Position numbers and translations under genes: made by a program
Assembly: GCF_037126465.1 (NCBI RefSeq)
Contig: NC_088204.1
Span: 77,747,807-77,811,806 of the forward strand
From: Ornithodoros turicata
Taxonomy: Eukaryota > Arthropoda > Arachnida > Ixodida > Argasidae
DNA length: 64,000 nucleotides
Direction: 5' to 3'
Notes under the pieces: generated by a model
Databases searched by the model: none
Seen by the model: only the letters and a program-made list of their open reading frames with translations
Told to the model about the DNA's origin: nothing
Part shown: piece by piece, positions 21,501 through 36,500 of the stretch
How the letters are laid out: each line of letters starts with the position of its first letter
How positions within the stretch are numbered: the first letter of the stretch is position 1

Positions 21501-24500
21501 TCATGTGACATGGTCATAATAGCGGGAATATAATGCCCGTGTTTGACCCTACCTGTGACAAAAAACTTGGTCATTGTCCGATAAACGGATTGTCGTATTA
21601 ACGAGGGGGATTTACATGCCGGCGGAACGGTTCCCGAGAAAAACGGTCATAAAGCGAGTATGTCAGATTAACGGGGGTCATATTAACGAGGGTTCACTGT
21701 ATAGTCATGCACTATAAGAGGGTCCTGTTGAGAATATGTAGCCGTCTGAAATTAAACGTGGTTCAAGACTATCCCATCTGTTCTTAGAGCACCCCAAGGT
21801 ATGTACATATAAATATGTTAGCATTACTCATGTAATACACATGAGTATTAGTATTATGTATTATAATAGCCTAAAGTCAAGGTATTTACTTTAATAAATA
21901 TATTGTCGTATATAAATACATGGCTTAAACATATTACGTATTAGTATTATAATACTGATTTCTCGGAAGTAATACGTACTCGTATTATAAATTTATAATA
22001 TAAAATATGGGTATTACTGCCCACACCTGTTCAGGGCAAACGTTTCAGAGACCCACTCAGAGTATGATGACAGACTCGATAAATCCAGTTTGAAACACGA
22101 TTTCATTTGACATGGGAGATATAAATCAGGATTCCATACGTTTTGATTTACACACATTTAAGTGCAAACTTGATTTTGGTTCCGATTTATGAACATTGGT
22201 ACAATGCGGACTCGGCTTGAACCGTCAAATCCAGAACACTGGTTTGTGGACATAGGCAAGTGCACAGTTAACGCGAGGCGTGCGGTCGTTGCGAAGGAAG
22301 AGGAGACAACCCGTTGTGACGACCAGAAGATTCACCACAGATTCCAATCCATGCGAACATTGGGAAGACAGGATCTTCCAACCGGTATAAATGCATAAAA
22401 AATGGATCACGTGTGGTGTCATACCATAGCTGTAGTACAATAGTTGTTATAGCCTGGCAGTTTTGCATAGTTCTACACCGTTGTACAAGTTGGGAAAAAT
22501 TCGACGGAATACGCGATCGACGTACTTTTCCTTCGGTGCGACACCCTCGCATCTCACGGAAGTAGGTGAGTTCACTGTTTCGCTTGGGTGTGCCTGGGAA
22601 GTGGAAGCTACCCCTGTGTGTCGGTAACAGTGCACCCTTCCACCCCTCCGAATTAGGGAATAGCAAGCCCACACCGTGGCTAACCTTTCCCTCCCCTTTT
22701 TTCTTACTTTGCATTAAACATATCCCCCCCCCCCCCCGAAACAGTGAACGCACCCGCTTCCGGCAGCCGCTAAGGGTGTCGCACCGAAGAAAAAGTACGC
22801 CGCTCGCGTGTTCCGCAAACTTTTGTCCCAACCTGCACCACGGATGTCGATCCATGTCGACCACAGTCGCAGTGGTACCTGTGCGGTGTTAAGAACACGA
22901 TAGAGAGAGAGAGGGCTGCAATGGGTCAATAATTAGTAAACTCGAGTTGTAAAAAGCAGCCATGGTTAATTTACTAGACAATAACTAATTTAATGTCGCA
23001 GTTACTCTGCAAAAATAGTAACCGAGTTACAGTTACCCATTTTGAAATGTAACTATAGTTACAGCTACAATCGGAATGTTAAAGCAAAAGCAGAAGAAAC
23101 AAAAAAAAATCTTCTAAGAAAAAAATGCCAACAGATAACTCTCGAACGCTTTGTTTTAGCACTTGTACTGTCCTAGCGTAGTTATACCGTATTACATACA
23201 AAGGAATTTCCACGGGTCTTAACACGACGTTACGAGTTAGCCTAAGCCATCCTGGTTGCGTATGAGATGACACAATTTGTGGAATTCCTACTACGTACTT
23301 GGAGCCTCGTCAAAACGACGCTTGGGAGCTGAAACGTACAGATCATTGCCACACCTCAGTAACTTAGCTACAGTTATATTTTACAGTTACTTTAACTAAA
23401 ACTGGTAGCTAGTTCCAGTTACAACTTATTGTTGTGGAAAGGTAACTAGTTACTGCGAAAAGTAACTAACTACAGTTACGAGTTAATTGAGAGTTTGTTA
23501 CTGCCCAAGACTAAAATCAGAATTGGCGACGTGCGAATTTGATGCACCGTGACGTCACAATGGGTGGCCCCCAAGCTGTGGTATTCGTATCGTTGTTAGT
23601 GACAACCACGTGACCTCCACGGTGCTCCACGAGAGCATTATCCACCATGTCTTCCATTCCAGTCCATTAACTGGTGTTCGTCTGACCTGTTCATTCGCAT
23701 GTGCAACGTGAGATGCGCGAAGTATGATGAGTTCTTCATTGTGTTTCTCTTGCAGGATGGAGTAGTAGCAGGTGTCGTCCGGTTGCTCGGGGTAAGCCAC
23801 TGACTTTTTTTTTGTATTTGTATGCCCATCCCACCATAATCGAAACGTGATATTATTGTCGTGTAGACGCTGTATTGCAAAAAAAAAATCCGTGTGTAAA
23901 TGACAAACGAATATACATTGAAATAATTTAAGACTGTGCGACATCGTTACATACAAGGGCCGCAAAAAAAGAGAGGAAAGAAGTCCTGGGCATTTTGAAT
24001 GCTCGAGTTCTACCGCAGCTTGTAGCAGAGAGAAATTGTCGTGCGGCATAGCGCAGATTTGATGTTGAAGCGGTCAGTTTGCGGCAACGTACATTCGTTC
24101 TAAAAATAGTTTAACTGATTCAATAATAGCTAGGAAGCACCCAAGCAGCAAAATGTACTGAAAGTGGAGTGCAATAGGGGTGGACGGGTAGGTGGAAGGC
24201 CTTGAACGTCCACCCCTATTGCACTCGACTTTCAGTACATTGTGCTGCTTGGGCAGGAGCTTGTTATTCGCGCACTAACGTGCAATCAGTAAAGTGCACT
24301 GCTGACTCGTCCACTACCCCCTTGTGGTTTGTCTCCTCCGAAAATCCTCAGATAAGACAATCGTAAAGATATCCACTAGAGAAATGACAGACGCAAGAGC
24401 CAGGTAGCATTTCAGTGTTTTCTGTGCTGTGTAGTAGCACAATAGCGCGATAGAACGATACAATAGACCATTTCACTGTTTGCGAACAAACGACGCATAC

Positions 24501-27500
24501 CAGAAGACGTACGGGGAACAAAACAGGTTATCGTGCGCTGGCGCTACCTGGCGGCATGAAGCTATGTCTTTGCAAACAACAGCTGTAACCGGAAGACGAA
24601 CGGGACGCTCATCCAGTTGTTGCGCGTTGGCTCACCCTGGTGTCACGAAAGGGCCTAAAGTCAGTTCTAGTATGGGCTTGTTGCTCTGGGCCAGGTGGCG
24701 CGAGTGAGCAGCAACGTCAGCGCCCCAAATCATGCAACACTCCCTAGTTTAGCAGACGACGCGGCACTTTCAAATACACGGTCTCGAGTTGTTCGCGCTT
24801 TTCAAGAAGCACATCCTTTTCTGTTGATTTCCTACAGGTTTTGTAGCTTTCCTTGGCACCATACCGTTTGACGCGCCATGCAAAACCCGCTGATGAAACT
24901 ACTTACTGTTGGGATCCGTGGCCGTTTGGGCCCGAAATGGCGCTGTGCAAACTTCACTGCAACAGCCCTATCACGTACGCCGTCACCTTTGCGTACGAAA
25001 ACGATAGCGCGGTGGTTCTGCGCAATGCGCAAAGCTCTGCTCGTGTCCTGCGCGTGCGCACAACCACCAATGCTATCATTTACGTACGCAAAGGCGACAG
25101 CGTACGGTGCACTAAAACTGTCTAGTGCCCGTGAGTCCGGTCGTAAGGCGATACAGGACGTCATTGCAGCTGAGAAGACGTTAGTGAGTTTTAGCATACC
25201 GTACGCCATCCCCTGTGCGTACGTCAGGGATAGCGTTGGTGGTTCCGCGCACGCGCAGAACATAAACAGGGCTTTGCACATTGTGCGGCACCACCACGCT
25301 ATCCCTTACGTACGCGAAAGCGACATCGTACGACGTACTAAAACTCACTAATGTTTTTTCCGTCCAACATAGACATTAGGCGGACATCGTGACGTCACCC
25401 GGTCAATCATTTCGACACTGCCAAGTCTTTGAAGAAGCACGAGCATTATTGTATCACCTGACATAATCCTTGTATAGTAACCTCTGGTGGACAACACGAA
25501 GGATACCGAAATAGGGGGCCCGGTGGTGATGGAATCGCTCTTAACGATATTATGGTCCGCCAATAACAGGAGAACTGTTATTTATCTTTCTTTCCTTTTT
25601 CTGCAGTGCCTACTTAAAGGATTGAGTACTGCCAAGCCTGGAGACTTCTGCGTTGCCCTCACACTGCTGCTGGAAGACCTCCTCGTCATCGTAAACCGCG
25701 TGCTAAAGCTTCCAAATAGTATGCCGAATTTTGTACTTTCACAGAAAACTATACTCCTGTTGAACTTAAGAAGAAACAGAAACCTAATCCATCAACTACA
25801 TATACGCCATTGTGAAGATAAGAAGACGCACTAGCGCGCCACGAGAAATACTGCACCGCCACCGCACTGTGTAGTGTCATGTGGCCAGTCTATACGGAAG
25901 CAGACTGAATACGATGGATTATATTATCTGGCGGAGGAGCGACCGTGACCTCTCTTTGTCCAGCAATCCTATCTGCAGCGCAGTAATATTGTGAGAGCTG
26001 ACGGACTAGATTTCTTTTCCTCCTTAAGTTGAACAAGACTATAGAGGAAACTACATGTGCGTTCAACACAAGAACGGTACAAAATGTTGGTAGTCTCTCG
26101 ACAAGAACAGAGCTACTCCGCCAAAGAAATTACACTGCAGTGCCACCAGGTGCTGCATTTTGGTGTCCTCTATAGTTTCGGTTTTCGTGCACTACTTGTT
26201 GCGACGTATGGTGATGCGTCTATGGCTATTGCTGCCAATAGGAGCAAGCATAGGAAGGGGCTGGAACCTTCCGTTTTTAAGAGAACAACTAAAAAAATTT
26301 ACTAGTTGCCTCGTCGAGAGGATAGAGTCATTTGTCTATTGGTGTTATCCCTGCTGTCTCGGTGAAGACTGGGAAGTCATCGAATTAAGTCCTACGACTG
26401 GCGTTTGTTAAGTAGCCAATAGTGCAACGAGCTCAGCTGAAGTCTGGTACACAGCTTCCGAAGGAATATGACAGAAACAAAGCTACAAAGATGCATGTCA
26501 CGTGCGGACTACAAAATTTCCCAAACGTGCCATGAAATGTTTGCTCAAATTGGCTCTTCCTACCACGAAAGGTATACACGATAATTGTTTATCGATTAAA
26601 GTGTGCCCCATTTTTAACCATGCGCGCTTGAAGTCGCTTCTGGACCCCTCATTTATGTTTCTCCTTCCTCTCGTCTTACTTTTCTCGCTTCTTCGCAAGT
26701 TTCCAGTACATCCTTGCGTTGGGTCTCCACGCGGTTCTCACACAGCAGCATCATCCAATGATGGGCCAAACATTCGGTACACGTTGACGTCATCGATGAC
26801 ATAGGTCAGGCACGGTGGTGAAGGGCGTCATGTCTCTCCACACAACACTCTTGCCACCGCTCACCGTTGAGCAACCACGTGTATTATTTTCGTACTTCGT
26901 TTAAATATTTTGTTGAGAAACTCGATAGCTTGCCAGACGTAGAACTTCGGTTGTGTGTTCAGGAACATGTCTTCTCTCAAATGAACACGAGAAACAAATT
27001 TTTCATAGTCTCTTTGAGAGCACTTCCTATATTTCCCTCAGTCATCCTCAAGTGAGAGCTTGGCCGTGTTAGGCCTCAGCTCAAAGAAACGCAGTGTATG
27101 GGACGCAACCATTTTACCAGTATTACACGTTCATTCCTTCATTCCAGAAGCATTAATAAAACACTAACTAACGTCTTCCCTTGTGCAAGGTGGCGTGTGG
27201 CACATGTCATAACATTTGTCTAGTTTGGATGGTGACGTGCAAGGAGGATGCAAAAAAGCGACATATTGTGGCTTTTTAATATAACCGACACGTTAATAGC
27301 TCAGTACTGATCAGTATTGATTACTACACTTTTTCAATCTAGGTCAAGATTTTCGAGGAAAGCTCTCAGCCACGTGCAGTACAAACCCGCCTCCATTGAA
27401 TGATGGTGCTCCACAGAATCCCAAATGTGGGGCTCCTATCAAGATCACGCTGCCGGAGACAGCTAACATTGGAACCGTAAGTTTCATATTTCTGTCTCCC

Positions 27501-30500
27501 TCCACACGCACGGCATCCTTCTTCACAGATACAGAAGCACCGTGGAGAACTGTTGCTAAAGTTCCACCACAGAGTCGCTCAAAGGCTCAGCATGCATACC
27601 AGGCATACTATAAATGCTGTCAGTGGACGTCGCTTACACGAATTTTCGAAGGAACACGAAATGCTTCATGTTTACCAGAAACGTTGGGTTATCTCTAGTT
27701 TGCTCTACCCTGAAAGATTCCTTGGGTCAGGGAGGAAGCATGTGAACCAGGGTGTCGTAGCGAACTGAAAACCGAAAAAAAAAAAAAAAGACGCTATTTT
27801 GGTGCGAATCGCAATGGCATCGAAACCGTATATGTTTTTGTTTCGCTCAGAAGGGACACCGAAAAAAAATATTTAACGGTTTTCGGTCAAAGACGAAAGC
27901 TTCGCCGGTTTAGACTACGAATAGGCTAATGAAACTGACGTCGTGTGTTCTGAAGTCATGTCATGAATACTTGACGAGGGCTACGGTTACTATGGAACGT
28001 ATGCCGGTCTACTATGACCCTTAGGCTCCCTTTGTAACGTTTTATCTTTCGCGCACATAGACTTAGAGGTACATGTGACCGGTTGTGAGTCTACCAATGT
28101 GCCGTAATGTTCATTTTAATTTCATCCGCCCAAACTGTCCTCAACTAAACAACGACTCAAGGGGGCTGCGTAACAGCTTCTCTATCGGTAATGTCGCGCA
28201 ACGCGACCCTTGTCTGAGAGCAGCGAAATTGAATACATTTAAGTATGCGCGAGGGCAAGCGCGTGCGAAGTGGCGCCTCTTTTATGGACAGGACACTAAG
28301 AAAAGACAACAGAGCCGTGGAGCACGTTTTAATTTTTGTCGTACTCGTACGGTGGTGCTTGTTGGCTAGGAAGCAGAAACAGACATTCGGATGGGACGCG
28401 ATCGCACCAGTCCAGCAAGAAACTACTTTATGTATGACATCACGAGAAACAAGTCTGTCTGTGTCTGTCTGTCAGGAACCAGTGGCGAATCCATGGGGGG
28501 GGGGGGGCGATCGCCCCACCAAAACGTCAGTTTATACATTCGATTTGCCTCTTCCCCTCCCCCACTACGCGCTCAACAAAGAAACCGCCCCCCTCCAAAC
28601 TGAGGGTTTGGCCTCAGTGGCTCAGACGGTAGCGTGTTTGCCTTCTCATGCCGTGATCGGGTTCGAACCCGGTCGAGGACGCCAGGAACTTGGTGGCAGG
28701 GTACAAGTTGCTTAGACACCACGCCGTCTTCAGCGAGGGACGTTACATACGGGGTGCCGTGTGATGAGCTTTCATCGCACGTTAAAGAATCCTCAGGTGG
28801 GCAAAAGCAATCCACAGACCGACCGCTGTGGCGTCGCTCATGGTCTCAGTTGTCTCGCGACGTAAACCCCCAGATACTGAGGATCTGGATCCGCACCTGA
28901 CAGAAACAAGGAGCTACCCATTTCACAGCTGCCTATTAATATTAAATACCATGTATGGTGAATAAACGAATTTGCATTTAGCAACATCGATTTTTTTTAA
29001 ATTAATATGCCCACCAGAAGCACAACCGGTTAAAACTGGTATGAACCGTTATTTTTTTGCTCCGGAGCAGAACCGGTACCGGACCGTGTATGATAGAACC
29101 GGAAAGAAAACCGGAGCGAAAAACGTTTCGATTCGACACCCTGCGTGAACAAAGGGAAACCGGTAAAATATGACAAGTTTCGTGGATATAAGAATTCTTA
29201 AATGGTCCCTATAACAGTTGACAATACTACTATGTGCTCAAGGTGGCAGCATAGGCTAGGACTACAGCGTCCCTCTGATCTTAAGGCTGACTCGTGCGAT
29301 CTAGTTAAGGTTCGCTTCCGGAGAGAGTTGACTGGCACCATCCAAAGATTCTTCGGTTTTTCTCGCGCGCTTTAAGGAATAAATAATTATCAAAGACAGC
29401 GTGCAGAACGTGCTAGCAAACGAGAGAGCCGTCATTGTCATTTCATTGATTTCAAAGTCATTATTTTCAGCGTTCTGTAAACCAGTGCTTGCAGTGACGA
29501 AAGCTACCTTCGCCGCCAGCGGCATTGATCAAGGTCATAGGTAGATATCACAGTCATTTGCTGAGGTTAGCCGAGAATAATTTTGGCACAACTATGCATC
29601 AATTTTATATTCGGCAACTTTTTACCTTAATCTGGCTACTTCAGGACGAGGAAAAATGGCAACACTGACGCACGTTGCACAGAAGCGACCAGTGAATAGC
29701 CATCAGTTGGTTCTCCACAGAGTTGTCGCAATTGTCGTCGGGTTGTGCTGCTTCCACCGATATGCACATTTCCTTTCAATTATCTGAAACAAATAAAAAC
29801 CGGTTCTTTGAGTTATCTCCACCAAATAGGTAAGAATCGTTTAACTAGCAGCTTTTGTATTTAGAGTGAAATACAGGTTATAAGAGATATTATCATGGAG
29901 AATGCTTTGCCACTCGTTTTTTATTGGAATATCACTATGGAAAGAAATGCGCAATTTTTCTAAAAAGTAAGGTTGCCGAGCAACATTAAGGATTATAGAC
30001 AACATCTAAATAGTTACAGGTAGGTAACTTCACTTTGGCCAGTGTTGTATTGCACGTGTTTGCACTATGTAACATCAACTCGGAGCCGTACTTAAAATGC
30101 CACAATTTGTATAGGAATCACAAAACTTATACAACCAATGAACCATCTGAATTATAACTGACCAACTGATGACAAAACGAAATCAAATGTTCTACGTCCT
30201 GTGAGTTGTGATCACCATAACTTTTGGCTTGCTGAAAAAAAACTTTAAAGGACAATGGAAGCAAAATTTGGAAAATCGGAGGAGCGTGTGACGTAAAATA
30301 TTCCTCGATCTCCATGTGCTGCTGCCAGATGAAGGGGATAAACACAGCGAATTCTGACAACCCTCAAGATGTCCAATTCGGAGATCTTGTGAATGTCTGA
30401 AGGCAATATATCCGATGAGAGATGGGTTCGTACCTATGTTTCTTCTGCTTTTGTTTTTTCCGCTACGGGAATCAGACGTACGCCGAAACGCCATGTGGAG

Positions 30501-33500
30501 GTAAATACTTGTGCCTTCCATTTAGAAATATGACAGTCATAAAAAAAAGTCAGACATTGGCTGAATTTTAACTACGCATCTCTCCATGGCCAGTCGAGCA
30601 CCAATGGCCAATACGGCCACAGAAACAACCGCACACTAGTACAGCGTGTTTGTTCTGAAACATAACCTTGTTCAACGCAAGATAAGACAGCCTGCAATGT
30701 AAGCAGCAAGACTCTCACCCATAGAGAGAATGAGATCACCTTCCTTTGGAAGGATCTTCGGGGCCAGCCTCGGTGGTGTTGTCTTTGTAATAAATGTCAG
30801 TCGATGTTTGATGTTGTGTTTGTGCTGTTTGTTCGCGTGTCGTTCGTCAAAGGAACACTCTGTCCTGGCGTTGCCGAAAGGGAGTCAGCAACATGCTGTA
30901 GCACAGCCAGGAAACAATTCACAAGCAGGTACAATTTTTCTTGTCGCAAAAATCAACCCCTGATCGCAAAAGAACCGCAAAATGAACGTCAGGAACTCCA
31001 ACAGGAGGCACAACGTGCCTATCTTCCGTGGTCTGCCACAGCGGTGCAGCGACGCTCACCAGGGGCTCAGAGTGCTCCGCGGCCAAATTTTATATCGCGA
31101 TTATGGCGGCACTTCAACTAATATACGTTAATCTAAGTCGAATTCTGCATTGTTTTGGTACACACCGAAATATGAAGTAACAGCTTTGAAGCTTATTTTC
31201 GCTTCCGTCGTCCATTAATTTGTAAAACCTTTCATATTTATTGCTGTTCCAACCGCAGCTTACTTTTAGGTCTTTGGTATATTTGTTATTAATTTATTAT
31301 TAACTCTCCTCAGTTGATGACATTTTCTACGTCTTACTCTATTAACAACCTGCCTTTCACTTTGTAGTGCTCGAACGAGACCCTGGTTGCCTGCCCTGAA
31401 GATGCACCAGCCCAGGTAACAATCTCACTCTACGTGCTACAGGTGTCCGAATAGTATCGTCAGAATTGTGGTCGCAGTGTACATCAAACTATCTCAACGG
31501 GTCCTCAAATTCAGTGAACACTGTAAGCTAACGGTTAGGTGTACTTATGAAGAGATTTCCTGGTGGACATCAATCAGCAGATATCAAAAGAAAAAAATCG
31601 GAAACCTCCACGTCCGTCAAGCTAGATGGCACGTCGTCATGCCATCATGTAGTTGCAGGAAGCTGGCTAGTCTGAGAATATCTTTAGGACCAATACTTGG
31701 TCATCATACAGACGCGGATCCAAGGGGAGGGGCGGTTGGGCGATCCCCCCCACAAAGTCAGTTTATACATTGGATTTCTCTCTCTCCCCTCCCCCACTAC
31801 GTGCTTCGACAAAGGAACAGACCCCTCCCCTCTAAACCGAGGGTCTCGATCTGCCCCCGCATCACCAATACATGTAAATACATCAATATATATAATCACT
31901 TTCTCAGTGTTCTACACTTGTGGAGTTACATCGGAGGCACATTGAAGCTGAAAATTTATTGTTCACTTGCTATTCATCTATTAGGTACAAAAACTGAGGC
32001 AACCTACTGTATAAACTGTTTCTGGTATAAACGTGGCCCGTAACACGACACATCCTGTTACTACTGGCAGGGACGTGCGCGAGTGCCACCGAGAGTCATT
32101 CCAAGCAGCACAATATACGGCAACTCAAACTGTGAGCTGCTCGTACGAATGTTATGAGCACGATGGCTTATTTCGCCGAACTGGCCAAGAAGAGAATAAT
32201 TTGGGGGTATCCTCCATACCCCATGCATTCGCACGTTCAGTACGTTGTGCTGTTCGTTGTAGTTAGAGCATTGGTTGTAGATTGAAGTGACCGCGCATGC
32301 GTGGCGCACGTCCGCGGTTCACAAAGTTCGTGCGCATTCAAATTTGTGGAGGAGTCGAATCACTTCCTGCTCGTCACAACAGCTGCCGGCTAAGGGGCAC
32401 AGTTTTTTGTATTCAGTTGATTGTGCGTGGCATTGTATTTAGGGAGCTGTTCCCACGACGGCGCCCTTATACCAATAAATAGATAAAATAAATATAGTAT
32501 TGAGCAATTTCTAGGGTGCTGAATACTACCTTCCTCTGTTTTCTAGCTCACATAAAGGAAGGTAGAATTCAGACACTCTGGCACTTTCCCTCGTAGTAAT
32601 ATTCCTTGCACACCTTTTTTCAATCTCTGCAGAGTCAGCAGTACTCCAACCTCTTCACACTTCTTGGAGTGAGTAATCGTTTCTTCATATTTTTATTATT
32701 ACAAACAGCTAGTTTCTGCTATAATATAGGTAGACACTGCTCAATTTACCATTGCGCGAGGTCAACAAGGATACTACTGCAGAGAAACCGCAAACAGCGC
32801 AACGTACATGTGCCTTGAAGACAGGCACAAAAATTGAAAGAGCCGAGAGGAAAAGCAGCGGGAGATACCGAAATGGGCAAAAAGCGTAATTTTGTAAGGA
32901 AGCGATTCCGTCTCCAGAGCCGTGCGAGAGCCGCAGTAATAAATACAGCACGACCTACTACAATACTAGAGACCTGGCCATCCGCAAAGCTCCCAGCACC
33001 GGGGTAGTAGTACTGACGATCGCCGCTTGGCTATGGGATTTGGCGCTAGCTCGCACTATTCGTTACCACGTGACTTGCCGAAACCGCGGCAATGCATGGT
33101 GGGCGTTGACGATGACGAAGCAGTAAGAGAGAGAATAGCGCGTGCTTAGCAACAGCCTGTGTAGCACGAAAGACGGTGGCAAGAGTGATAGTGTCATTCC
33201 CTCTCCCCAATAATGCTATGTGGCGCTTGCAGTGGCCACTACCGTAACTATCCCATGACCCGGCTCTCCCATAGGCGATCGCCAGTTGTCCAGGTCTCTA
33301 GTACAGAGTAGGTCGTGAAATACAGTCACTTCCATTCAAGGCCAATCTGCCACAGCATGTATCCAATCCAATCCGTTTTAGCCCTCTGCGCTCCGTGTGC
33401 GTGCGTACGTACGTAAAGTGTATTGTCAGTCGTGCCTTCTAAACGTTCTCCTGTGACCTGTGGGACTGGCATATGGCGGTTGTAGGACATACACTAATGT

Positions 33501-36500
33501 TTCGTAACGCTTCGGGCTACCGTATCTATCACGGCGGCTCAGGTGCTGAGACGTCCCTCTTTGCCATCTTGATTTCTAAGTATTGTGGCCCTTCTGTTAA
33601 AAGAGGTGACGTTTGGAGGCTCAGCTTTCTGGAGCCTTTATACGTAAAACGTACGTAGCGTGCAAGACCGAAAAGGCGACACGTGGTAGTCCTGGCAATG
33701 CGAGGGGGATATCAAAGTTTACTAAGTGAAAAAGATGAACTGAATTGTGGTTATCGTCTCATGCACGCTGCGCTTGCTCACGCATTTCGATCTCCTCGTC
33801 GTCGTCTGCCACAGGCCTCCCCGCCTACCCCCTAGACTCTTGTGTGAAGCCCGAAGTGCGTGCCACGGAACGGATGTGGGAACGAACCGGTAGGGGGATG
33901 GGTACTCAGGTTCTCAGCTATGCGGTCAGGGAGGGTTGCGCGTTTGTCAAGGGTTAAGTCTTCGGAATAGGCCAAGACCACGAGTATGACATGGGGAAAC
34001 CGTAGCAAGAACAGGTATCGGAGGAGGGGTTGTTGTGTGTCAGAAGCGGAACCTTTGAGTAATTGGCGCATATGCGTTAGAGCAACTCAGAACATCACCT
34101 GCCAGTGAGACAGTCTTGTTTTAACAGCTTCTGGAGCATGGTGCGTTCAGAAATTTTCACGCTGTTGAATATGGCGGTCCTGAGAATGTCGTAGGCCCAG
34201 TCAAGGGTGCCTTCGCAAAGACATCGTCGGGCCCAGCAGCGACACCAGGAGGGAGATTCAATGTGACGTGAAAGTACTTTGACGACTGGGCTTGGGTGTT
34301 TCGCAGTTGAAACTGAAGAAGAAACGGGGACTCTGTCGCTAAAAAGATGGCATTCGTAGGGAGGCGGTTACCAAAATCCCAAGGGCGCCAGCACCACCAC
34401 CACTACTGTCAGCCGGAAACACCCATCGGGTACGATGATGCCTAGGTTCAAAACCGTGTCACCAGGTGTAGTGTTCAGGACCGAGAAGAAGGCACGCGTG
34501 GAAGGCCTGACAACCCGAGAACTGAACTGAACTGTCGTCTGTTGCCTCACGCACACGCTGCGCATGCTCGCCCTTTTCTGTCTGCTCGCCTTCGTCTGCC
34601 ACAAACATAATGAGTACAAAAACAATATACTTACAACGTCGAAAGTTTACGCATCTTGCTGCATTTACGGCCCACGAACCCCGTGTTGTTCTAATTCCTA
34701 CCGGCCTAACAGCCGCAACCCCAGAGAACAGAGGCTGACATGCGACTAACAAACAATAATAAGTTCATTACCGTGGGTAGAGTAGTATCCAGACGGACAC
34801 CCACCCCGTCCGCAGCCCCGAACCCAGCAGCAACAGCACGAACCAGTGCTAGCGCAGACCAATAACTGACGTCCGTGGAGTTCAAGGGCCTAGCTCCCAA
34901 ATAATCCCGAGCGTGCGGGCCCGCTAACAGGTCTGCCTTAATCTTGTCACGGCGAGAAAACGAAAAGAAGAAAAACAGAAAACCGGGCGTTTGGACACCC
35001 GCAACCAAACGTATCTGTCCGCAATCTCCATCACGTGCTTATACACATGTCGCATCGCAGATGTACATCGAGGGCTTTAATTCGATGGATTTAATCCGCA
35101 TGAATCTTATCCAGGGGATTTTTTTTTATTTTATCCACACAATTTTTGTCCGGATTTTTAGAGATTTTCTCCCGATGTGACGTGAAAGACAATCTGAATT
35201 CAACGTCACACGGAAAGCTCCCGGTTTATTTTCCTGTAGTGCCGGCTTTTTGCAAAAGCCCAGGTACTCGCAACATTAGCTTTTAACTTTTTTAACTTAC
35301 AACTTTTTTTCAGATTTAACTTTTTCCCGCTGTCTTCTACTTCTGCCCATTCAGAGAGAGACTTTCTTCCGCTGCCTTGAGGCACTGTAACTAAAGTGCC
35401 CCGAAACACGTCAGCTAATCTTGGCGTGTAGGACCCACACCATTTAACCACGCGGGCATGGTACTCCACCTTTCGGAAAATAATAGAAACTGATATAATG
35501 TTTCTGGGACAGGCAGCTCCGTAAACAGAAACTATGAGAGGTGACACGAAATCAAGAACAGCAAAGCACATTTGTTTTTAATCTGTGTCACATTTCTAGC
35601 CTTGTATGTCCCTCTTGGCTGACCTTTCCTGTTTTTTTTTCCTTTCATCTAATATATATATTCCCATCCTTGTATGTATTCTTCAAAGACATCCAAAAAT
35701 ATCCGGGTTTTATCCAAAAAAAAGCCCACTGGAGAAGATATTTTTAAAAATAACCGGACCTTTTTCCACCCTGGGTACGTCCATAATCCGTGTATGCGTC
35801 CCTATACGACGCAGAAGATCAGGGAAATGCCGACTTCTTCATCTTAAGTGTACAATCATACATTGTAGTATGTGCGGCTGATTTCAAACCTCGCACCGCT
35901 ACGAAACAGTGTGTGTAGCGCATACTTTGATATCCGCGCGGATTACGTTATACCGAGGCCCAGAGGACAACAACAGTGCTCTTTGACAAGTATGACAATA
36001 TATATATATATATATATATAGTTGAAATAAATGGGAGACAGAAGACGAAAGTAGGGGAAGTAACAAAAAAGGGGTTTATTAAAACTTAAAAATCATAAAA
36101 GTTAGGGAGGATGTCTACGTTACGGCGGAAGCTCCGCCTTCTTCGGGACAAAAGAGCTAAATGTGGCCACGAGGCTGATAAGTGGCTTGAGAATGACGTG
36201 GTCGGTTGGGGGAAATTCCCGCCACCTGGCGGTTGTCAATTGGGGAAATTCCAGAGCGTTTCTGTGTCAGGTCCAGGAGTGGGGTCATCGTCCTTGTGGG
36301 TCATATATATATATATATATATATATAGGGGGGAAAGCCATTAAAAAAATAAGAAAATGACGCTAGACGTGATTGAAATTCAAACTTACAGATTAAGATG
36401 GCTTCTATGGCTGCACGTAGAGAAACAGATACTCATGGAACGATACGACAGCACCAGAGCACCATTTTCTTATTTTTTTAATGGCTTTCCCCCCTCTTTA

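Larger units (their letters stand above)
27748..29143. mobile_element. hAT-like element with CAGGGTGTCG ends, containing nested insertions
   Basis: Ends CAGGGTGTCG and CGACACCCTG, flanked by TGTGAAC (27741-27747) and CGTGAAC (29144-29150). Unit 2 is uninterrupted here (about 63048-63068). Subterminal AACCG/CGGTT motifs are repeated on both sides. A palindromic repeat and a SINE (28480-28910) sit inside. 1396 bp, no transposase frame. Confidence 0.7.

Noticed and set aside
33737..34605. Pair of similar stretches (33737-33812 and 34520-34605) as LTRs
   Set aside because: They are similar but lack TG...CA ends, primer-binding site or polypurine tract at the right places; more likely repeated coding debris near the gag-like remnant.
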